From contig NZ_BAAAWE010000001.1 of NCBI RefSeq assembly GCF_039534915.1, forward strand, positions 2,666,001 through 2,730,000: 64,000 nt of DNA, given 5' to 3'. Position 1 is the stretch's first letter. Each line of letters begins with the position of its first letter. Positions 59,022 to 64,000 of this stretch are shown here, piece by piece. Made by a program: the position numbers and the translations under genes. This DNA is from Streptomyces roseofulvus. Its GTDB lineage: Bacteria > Actinomycetota > Actinomycetes > Streptomycetales > Streptomycetaceae. The notes under the pieces were generated by a model. That model saw nothing but the letters and a program-made list of their open reading frames with translations. It had not been told where the DNA came from and ran no database searches.

Positions 59022-59042
59022 TTCTGGAATGTACGGTCAAGT
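59022..59042 (+). promoter_or_regulatory. TetR site 2 (upstream of MFS gene)
   Basis: TTCTGGAA-TGTA-CGGTCAAGT is the inverted copy of site 1 at 58349-58369, with 17 of 21 bases identical. It lies 20 bases before the MFS ATG. GTAC-n6-GTAC is nested inside it and its right flank. Confidence 0.72.
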
Positions 59043-59062
59043 ACAGATGACGGGGGGACGGC

Positions 59063-60430
59063 ATGACGACGTACGAGGGAACGGCGGCACCGAGCACGCC
59101 CACGGCGGGCCACGGGGGTGCCCGCCGGGGGTTCGCGCTGCTCGGGACCGTGCAGGCGACGCTCATCTTCACGCTCGCCGCGCTCGCCGTGCCGCTCCCC
59201 CGGATCGCCGCCGAACTCGGCCTGGACCAGGGGCAGTTGATGCTGCTCAGCGCCGCGTACGGACTGACCTTCGCGGGGCTCCTGCTGCTCGGCGGACGGC
59301 TCGCCGACCGGTACGGCGCCCGGCGGGCGCTCACCGCCGGGCTGCTCCTCTTCGCCGCCGCCTCCGCGCTCGCCCCGCTCGCCACCGGTTACGCCGGGCT
59401 GCTCGGCGCCCGCTTCGCCCAGGGCGCCGGCGCCGCGCTCGTCGCCCCGGCCGCGATGGGCGCGCTGCGCGCCCTGTACCCCGAACCCGCCGCGTACGGA
59501 CGGGCGATGGGCACCTGGGGCGGCCTCTCCGTCCTCGGCGCCACCGCCGGGAACCTGCTCTCCGGCGCCATCACGGCCGCCGCCTCCTGGCGTGCCTCCT
59601 TCGCCGTGCCGGTCGTCGTGGCGCTCGCCGCGCTGCTCCTCGCGCCCCGGCTGCTGCCCGCCACCCCGCCCGGCGCCGACCGCGCCCTCGACCTGCCGGG
59701 CGCGCTGCTCGCCACCGCCGGGATCGTGCTCGCCAGCACCGGCCTGGTGCTGACCGACGCCCACCCGTGGGGCTCCGCGCCCGTCCTCGTCCCGCTGCTC
59801 GGCGGGCTCGCGCTGCTGGCCGGCTTCGCCCGCGCCGAACGCCGGGCCGCCGACCCGCTGCTCCCGCCCGACTTCCTGCGGGACCGGCGCCGCCTCCTCG
59901 GGCTCGCCGGGGTCGCGCTCACCTCCGCCGGCACGGCCACCGCCTTCGTCCTGCTCTCGCTCGACCTCCAGCGGGAGCGCGGCTACTCGGCGGCGCTCAC
60001 CTCGGCCGCCTTCGTGCCCTTCGCCGCCGCGCTGCTCGGCGCCGGCCGGCTCGCGGGGCCGCTGATCGGCCGGTACGGGCCCGGCCGGGTCACCGCCGCC
60101 GGACTCGGCACGGCGGGCGCCGGGCTCGCGCTGCTCGCGGCCGGCTCGGGCGACCCGACCGTCCCGTACGCGTACGGGCTGCTGCCCGGGCTGCTCCTGC
60201 TGCCCGCCGGCGGGGCGCTCTCCTTCGCGGGCGCCGCCGTCCTCGCCACCGAGCGGGTCCCGGCCGGCCGGGCCGGACTCGCCGGCGGCGTCCTGAACAC
60301 GGCGATGGAGCTCGGGCCGACCGTGGTCTTCGCCGCACTGCTCACCCTCGGCGGCTCCGCCGCGCCGCTCGCCGCGGCGGCCGGGCTCTTCGCCGCCCTC
60401 GCCCTTCTCACCGTCCGTCTCGCCAAGTGA
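59063..60430 (+). CDS. MFS drug-efflux transporter (DHA2-like)
   Basis: The 455-residue protein has about 12-14 helices. 'LGLDQGQLMLLSAAYGLTFAGLLLLGGRLADRYGARRALTAG' contains motif A, and 'GALRALYPEPAAYGRAMGTWGGLSVLGATAGNLLSGAI' contains motif C. It should export a hydrophobic drug or metabolite. It is followed by an SDR gene 23 bp on, so modify-and-export of one compound is plausible. Confidence 0.88.
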   Translation: MTTYEGTAAPSTPTAGHGGARRGFALLGTVQATLIFTLAALAVPLPRIAAELGLDQGQLMLLSAAYGLTFAGLLLLGGRLADRYGARRALTAGLLLFAAASALAPLATGYAGLLGARFAQGAGAALVAPAAMGALRALYPEPAAYGRAMGTWGGLSVLGATAGNLLSGAITAAASWRASFAVPVVVALAALLLAPRLLPATPPGADRALDLPGALLATAGIVLASTGLVLTDAHPWGSAPVLVPLLGGLALLAGFARAERRAADPLLPPDFLRDRRRLLGLAGVALTSAGTATAFVLLSLDLQRERGYSAALTSAAFVPFAAALLGAGRLAGPLIGRYGPGRVTAAGLGTAGAGLALLAAGSGDPTVPYAYGLLPGLLLLPAGGALSFAGAAVLATERVPAGRAGLAGGVLNTAMELGPTVVFAALLTLGGSAAPLAAAAGLFAALALLTVRLAK

Positions 60431-60453
60431 CCCACGATCCCAGGGGAGTTCCC

Positions 60454-61221
60454 ATGTCCGTCTCCGCCCGCTTCACCGGCCGCACCGTCCTCGTCACCGG
60501 TGCCGGCTCCGGCCTCGGCCGGGAGATCGCCCGCGCCTTCGCCGCCGAGGGCGCGCGGGTGGTGGCCGCCGGCCGCACCGCCGCCGCCCTCGACGCCACC
60601 GTGGCCCTGATCGAGGCCGAGGGCGGGACCGCGACCGCCGTCACCGCCGACGTCACGAGCCGCGCCTCCACCCGCGAGCTGGTCCGCCGCACGGTGGAGA
60701 CGTACGGCGGGCTCGACGTCGCCGTGAACAACGCGGGGATCTTCCGGGGCGGCCACAGCGCCGCCGACTTCCCCCTCGACGACTGGCAGGCCCTGCTCGA
60801 CACCAACGTCACCGGCGTGCTGAACGCCCTCCAGGCCGAGGTCGCCCACATGCGGGCGCACGGCGGCGGCGCGATCGTCAACATCTCGTCCAACCTGGGC
60901 CCGCACGTCCGGATCCCCGGCGTCTTCGGCTACCAGGTCTCCAAGGCGGCCGTCTCGGCGCTCACCCGCGCCGCGGCCCGCGACCACATCGCCGACGGGG
61001 TGCGGATCAACGCGGTCAGCCCCGGCGCCGCGGAGTCCACGATGTCGCTGCTGCCCGGCGAGACGGAGGCCGAGCGGGAGGTCCGGATGAAGGAGCAGTC
61101 GCCGCTCGGCCGGATCTCCTCGGCCGCCGAGGTCGCGGCGGCCGTCCTCTACCTCGCGTCGGACGCGGCGGGCTCCGCCGTCGGCACGGACCTGGTGGTC
61201 GACGGCGGCGTCTCCGCCTGA
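60454..61221 (+). CDS. Short-chain dehydrogenase/reductase
   Basis: The 255-residue classical SDR has the NAD(P) loop 'VLVTGAGSGLGREIARAFA', 'VNNAGIF', catalytic Ser in 'IVNISSNLG', Tyr-x3-Lys in 'FGYQVSKAAVSAL' and the C-terminal 'GTDLVVDGGVSA'. It oxidises or reduces an alcohol/ketone; substrate unknown. It has AGGGGAG eight bases before the ATG. Confidence 0.92.
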   Translation: MSVSARFTGRTVLVTGAGSGLGREIARAFAAEGARVVAAGRTAAALDATVALIEAEGGTATAVTADVTSRASTRELVRRTVETYGGLDVAVNNAGIFRGGHSAADFPLDDWQALLDTNVTGVLNALQAEVAHMRAHGGGAIVNISSNLGPHVRIPGVFGYQVSKAAVSALTRAAARDHIADGVRINAVSPGAAESTMSLLPGETEAEREVRMKEQSPLGRISSAAEVAAAVLYLASDAAGSAVGTDLVVDGGVSA

Positions 61222-61236
61222 GCCCCCTCCCGGGGG

Positions 61237-61650
61237 TCAGCCCTGCGTGGCGGCCGGGTCCATCCAGAAGACCTCCCAGTGGTGGCCGTCCGGGTCGGCG
61301 AAGGAGCGGCCGTACATGAAGCCCATGTCCATCGGCTCCTTCGCCGGACCGCCGCCCACCTCCAGCGCCCGGTCGGCCAGCTCGTCGGTCTTCTCACGGC
61401 TCTCGGCGCTCAGCGTGAGCAGCACCTGGGTGGTGGCGGAGGCGTCGGCGATCGTCTTGCCGGGGGCGGTGAACGTGCCGAACTTCTCCTCGGTGAGCAG
61501 CATGACGAAGATGGTGTCGCTGATCACCACACAGGCCGCGGTCTCATCGCTGAACTGCGGGTTGATCGTGTACCCGAGCTTCTCGTAGAAGGCCTTGCTG
61601 ACGTCGAGGTCCTTCACGGGCAGGTTCACGAAGATCATCTGCGGGGCCAT
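61237..61650 (-). CDS. VOC-family (glyoxalase-like) protein
   Basis: The 137-residue protein has tandem beta-alpha-beta-beta-beta units: 'MIFVNLPVKDLDVSKAFYEKLGY' opens the first and 'GFMYGRSFADPDGHHWEVFWMDP' closes the second. The His in the first strand of a metal-binding VOC protein is not obvious, so it may be a binding protein rather than an enzyme. It is convergent with the SDR gene. Confidence 0.9.
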   Translation of the reverse strand: MAPQMIFVNLPVKDLDVSKAFYEKLGYTINPQFSDETAACVVISDTIFVMLLTEEKFGTFTAPGKTIADASATTQVLLTLSAESREKTDELADRALEVGGGPAKEPMDMGFMYGRSFADPDGHHWEVFWMDPAATQG

Positions 61651-61745
61651 GGTGTGCTCTCTCTCTTCTCCGTCGTGCGGTGCTGTCGAGAGGTAAGACG
61701 GGCCGCCCGGGCCGGACTCATCGCTCCCCGGAGAAGTTTTTTCGA

Positions 61746-62213
61746 TCAGGCGGCCGAGCGCAGGGTGAGCGCCGCCAGCGGGACGAAACCGCCGGTCCCG
61801 CCGGCCGCCGCCACGGCCTCCGTGCCGGGGCCGCCGAGCCGCTTCATCATCGAGACGGCGATCCGCTCCCCCATCGCCTTGGCCCGGTCCGCCAGCGGCC
61901 CCCGGTGCAGGCCGTCGACCGTGGCGTGCCAGAGCTGCACCCAGCGCCCGAAGTGGGCGGGGGTCAGGGCCCGGGCGGAGTGCAGCGCCGCGTGCGGGGC
62001 GAACGCGTCCCGGGCGTACGCGGTGGTGCGGAACAGGGCCCGCTCCCAGAAGTCGGCGATGCGCGGGAGGTGGACCTCCAGGTCGGTGCCGGCGACCTCG
62101 GTGAAGAACGGGCCGATCAGGGGGTCGGCGAAGGCGGCCGCGTAGAAGCGGCGCAGCAGCACGTCGAGGTCGTCGCGGCCGCCGATGTCGGTGAGCTCCC
62201 GGGTCTCGCGCAT
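61746..62213 (-). CDS. Group III truncated haemoglobin
   Basis: The 155-residue protein has the short B/E-helix arrangement 'LLRRFYAAAFADPLIGPFF', then 'LPRIADFWERALFRT', and a probable proximal His in 'FGRWVQLWHATVDGL'. Group III haemoglobins bind O2 or NO and are linked to nitrosative stress, which would suit nearby nitrite reduction, although that is inference. An extra 25-residue Gly/Ala tail is present. Confidence 0.88.
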   Translation of the reverse strand: MRETRELTDIGGRDDLDVLLRRFYAAAFADPLIGPFFTEVAGTDLEVHLPRIADFWERALFRTTAYARDAFAPHAALHSARALTPAHFGRWVQLWHATVDGLHRGPLADRAKAMGERIAVSMMKRLGGPGTEAVAAAGGTGGFVPLAALTLRSAA

Positions 62214-62271
62214 GCGCCCAGTCTGCCGGGCGGAACCCCCCGCCCGGCAGTGCCGAAGGTCCCGCCCGCGC

Positions 62272-63318
62272 TCAGGGCGCCGCCCGGGTCCAGCGGCTGA
62301 GGGTGTCGCTCGCCCGGTCGTGGGTGAGCCAGGTGCCGTCGCCGAGGGGGCGGACGTAGCCGGTGACGGGGCCGGGGTAGTCGAGCTGCCCCAGGTGCTC
62401 CAGGGTCTTCGCGTCCAGGAGCGAGTGGCGTACGGGGTCGTCGTCGCCGTACTCGTGGCCGGTGGAGGCGAGGACGGTGTCCGCGTCGACGAAGCCGGCG
62501 CACCAGTCCCAGCGGTCCGGGCCGGGACCGGCGGGCTCCGCCTCGGCGAGCAGGGTGCCGTCCAGGTCGTGGAGCTGGAGGTCGGCGCCGTAGTGCTCGA
62601 CCGTCAGAAACCGGCCGTTCTCGGGGTGGACGTCGAGCAGGATCCGGTCCAGGCCCTCGTTGAGGTCCCGCACGACGACGCCCTCGCCGTCCCGGCGGGC
62701 CCAGTACAGCAGGATCCCGTCCTGACCCATGCCGACGCAGAGCGCCATGTGCACGCCGTCGGGCAGCGACTGGTGGTGGGATCCCGAGGCGTAGCTGTCG
62801 GTCAGCGGGACGCGGGCCAGCTCGCGGCCGTCGCGCGCGTCGAGGACGACCCAGAGCTCCTGGTAGTCCGCGTCCGCGGCGACCACGTGCGCCCAGACCA
62901 GCCGGCCGTCGTCCGAGACCCGGACGGACCCGTGCTCGCTGCCGGGACACACCTGCTGGTCGTCGCCGCTGTGCTCGTGGCCGAGCTCGGGGCCCCAGCA
63001 GCCGTGCCGGTACTCCCACAGCGTGCCCCCGCCGACGGCCACGGCCCGGACCGACCGCTGCCCCGAGAAGACGACGAAGGAGCCGTCGGGAGCGGCCGAG
63101 TGCACGCCCGCGTCCCAGCCGGGCCAGGGCACGGGGACCACGGCGAGCGGCGAGACCTCCCCGGCGCACAGCGCCGCCACGTCGTGGACCTCCAGGCCGG
63201 CACCCCGTCGCAGAAGAAGTCGCCGGGTCCCGTCGGCGCGGGCCTCGTGGAAGTCGTCGACCACGGCCCTCCCACCCGGCAGCCGTACCGATCCGAGCAA
63301 CTGTGCGGTGATCGTCAT
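62272..63318 (-). CDS. Beta-propeller-like protein of unknown function
   Basis: The 348-residue protein lacks a signal peptide. Repeating beta-rich units such as 'DGSFVVFSGQRSVRAVAVGGGTLWEY', 'DGRLVWAHVVAADADYQELWVVLDARDG' and 'NGRFLTVEHYGADLQLHDLDGT' suggest a seven-blade WD40-like or quinoprotein-like propeller. No catalytic motif is visible. It is divergent from the PhoX-like gene. Confidence 0.7.
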   Translation of the reverse strand: MTITAQLLGSVRLPGGRAVVDDFHEARADGTRRLLLRRGAGLEVHDVAALCAGEVSPLAVVPVPWPGWDAGVHSAAPDGSFVVFSGQRSVRAVAVGGGTLWEYRHGCWGPELGHEHSGDDQQVCPGSEHGSVRVSDDGRLVWAHVVAADADYQELWVVLDARDGRELARVPLTDSYASGSHHQSLPDGVHMALCVGMGQDGILLYWARRDGEGVVVRDLNEGLDRILLDVHPENGRFLTVEHYGADLQLHDLDGTLLAEAEPAGPGPDRWDWCAGFVDADTVLASTGHEYGDDDPVRHSLLDAKTLEHLGQLDYPGPVTGYVRPLGDGTWLTHDRASDTLSRWTRAAP

Positions 63319-63389
63319 GGCGTGAACCTAGCGCCCGGCTCCGACACCGACTCCCCCGCCCCGCGCCCGCCCCTTCCCCGTCACCGTTT

Positions 63390-63406
63390 GTTGATGCACA
63401 GTCAAC
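63390..63406 (+). promoter_or_regulatory. Inverted repeat before the PhoX-like gene
   Basis: GTTGA-tgcacag-TCAAC lies in a short A/T-richer patch about 80 bases before the GTG. It also overlaps loosely spaced GTCACC-like and TCAACTCC-like elements that could be PHO-box-like, but the fit is poor. Confidence 0.35.
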
Positions 63407-63484
63407 TCCGCCCTCCTAGATTCCCCTCGCGCGGCCCCGCCGCTGACCGTGCGGCGGGCGGTCTCACACCCCTGGAGAGAAGAC

Positions 63485-64000
63485 GTGGAGCGACGCAGTT
63501 TCCTGCGTGGAGCGGTCATCGGCACGTCGGCGGCCGCCTTCGGCGGCACCCTGATGCGGGGCGCGGCCTACGCGGCCCCCGCCCAGCCCGGCGCCGGCCC
63601 CTACGGCGCGCTCGGCGCGGCGAACGCGAACGGCATCATGCTGCCCGCCGGCTTCACCAGCCGGATCGTCGCCCGCTCGGGACAGACCGTCCCCGGCACC
63701 TCGTACACCTGGCACAACGCCCCCGACGGCGGCGCCTGCTACGCCGACGGCACCGGCTGGATCTACGTCTCCAACTCGGAGATCAACCCGGGCGGCGGCG
63801 CGAGCGCCCTGCGCTTCGACTCGTCCGGCACCGTCACGAGCGCCTACCGCGTCCTGTCGAACACCCGGCAGAACTGCGCCGGCGGCAAGACCCCGTGGAA
63901 CACCTGGCTCTCCTGCGAGGAGGTCAGCCTCGGGTACGTCTACGAGACCGACCCGTACGGCGTGAACGCGGCCGTCCGCCGGGACGCCATGGGCCGCTTC
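63485..64000 (+). CDS. Secreted PhoX/DUF839-type phosphatase, 3' end outside window
   Basis: The visible 172 residues begin 'MERRSFLRGAVIGTSAAAFGG', a twin-arginine signal, with GGAGAG eight bases before GTG 63485. The mature part starts near residue 35 and contains 'GIMLPAGFTSRIVARSGQTV', 'TWHNAPDGGACYAD', 'IYVSNSE' and 'GGKTPWNTWLSCEEV', which match the start of PhoX-like beta-propellers including the conserved Cys. PhoX enzymes release phosphate from monoesters outside the cell. The frame is open at the window edge. Confidence 0.85.
   Translation, partial: MERRSFLRGAVIGTSAAAFGGTLMRGAAYAAPAQPGAGPYGALGAANANGIMLPAGFTSRIVARSGQTVPGTSYTWHNAPDGGACYADGTGWIYVSNSEINPGGGASALRFDSSGTVTSAYRVLSNTRQNCAGGKTPWNTWLSCEEVSLGYVYETDPYGVNAAVRRDAMGRF

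Noticed and set aside
63375-63410. PHO box before the PhoX-like gene
   Set aside because: Only loose matches to GTTCACC-type 11-base repeats are present. Kept as a low-confidence inverted repeat.

Overview
The window is chromosomal DNA of a Streptomyces or very close relative. GC content is extreme at third codon positions, GTG starts are frequent, and stop-to-start overlaps (ATGA, TGATG) are common. Many families are typical of the genus: a short Hrd sigma factor, Mbl, Spo0M, OhrR/Ohr, a class F sortase and a heterodimeric ABC exporter. From memory, the order matB ... mbl ... hrdA-dnaG-dgt ... nasA ... FMN reductase ... nirBD resembles the SCO2444-SCO2488 stretch of S. coelicolor. I saw no insertion sequence, integrase, prophage or CRISPR array.

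Layout. Positions 1-5800 hold stress and metabolic genes: a LysR fragment, pectate lyase, EI24 protein, Ohr, a MarR/oxidoreductase divergent pair and a proline-rich membrane protein. Positions 6100-11570 hold an MreB-like protein, a GAF histidine kinase with an eroded ATPase domain, a nitrate transporter and matB. Positions 11580-14410 hold an MFS/GNAT operon and the divergent ohrR-ohr pair.

Positions 14629-27739 hold the most unusual locus, a probable conflict-type signalling system. A tightly overlapping operon encodes a VMAP-like adaptor with an N-terminal effector-associated domain (EAD2), a MoxR-type AAA+ ATPase, and a 1472-residue vWA-like/NB-ARC/TPR protein. Beyond an antiporter on the other strand, a second unit encodes an alpha/beta hydrolase, a caspase-like protease with its own C-terminal EAD2, a small histidine-rich peptide, and a large HExxH peptide-hydroxylase homologue. 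The radical-SAM maturase that normally accompanies such peptides is absent. The adaptor and the hydroxylase carry the only two in-frame TTA codons I found in the window, which suggests bldA (developmental) control.

Positions 27765-37333 hold a TetR/hydrolase pair with strong operators, a repeat-bearing lipoprotein, three tRNA genes, a YtxH protein, a sugar kinase and a heterodimeric ABC exporter. Positions 37409-43987 form a leftward housekeeping cluster: sirohydrochlorin chelatase, dgt, ferredoxin reductase, dnaG and hrdA.

Nitrogen assimilation genes are scattered over about 50 kb: narK-like transporter (8.7 kb), chelatase for siroheme (43 kb), nasA (46.5 kb) and nasB-like/nirB/nirD (54-58 kb). 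A well-spaced GlnR box lies in front of nirB and a weaker one in front of nasA. Other readable control sites are a SoxR box before an FMN reductase, a duplicated TetR site flanking a tetR/MFS/SDR group, and several possible leaderless promoters. The right end holds a VOC protein, a truncated haemoglobin, a beta-propeller protein and the start of a secreted PhoX-like phosphatase.
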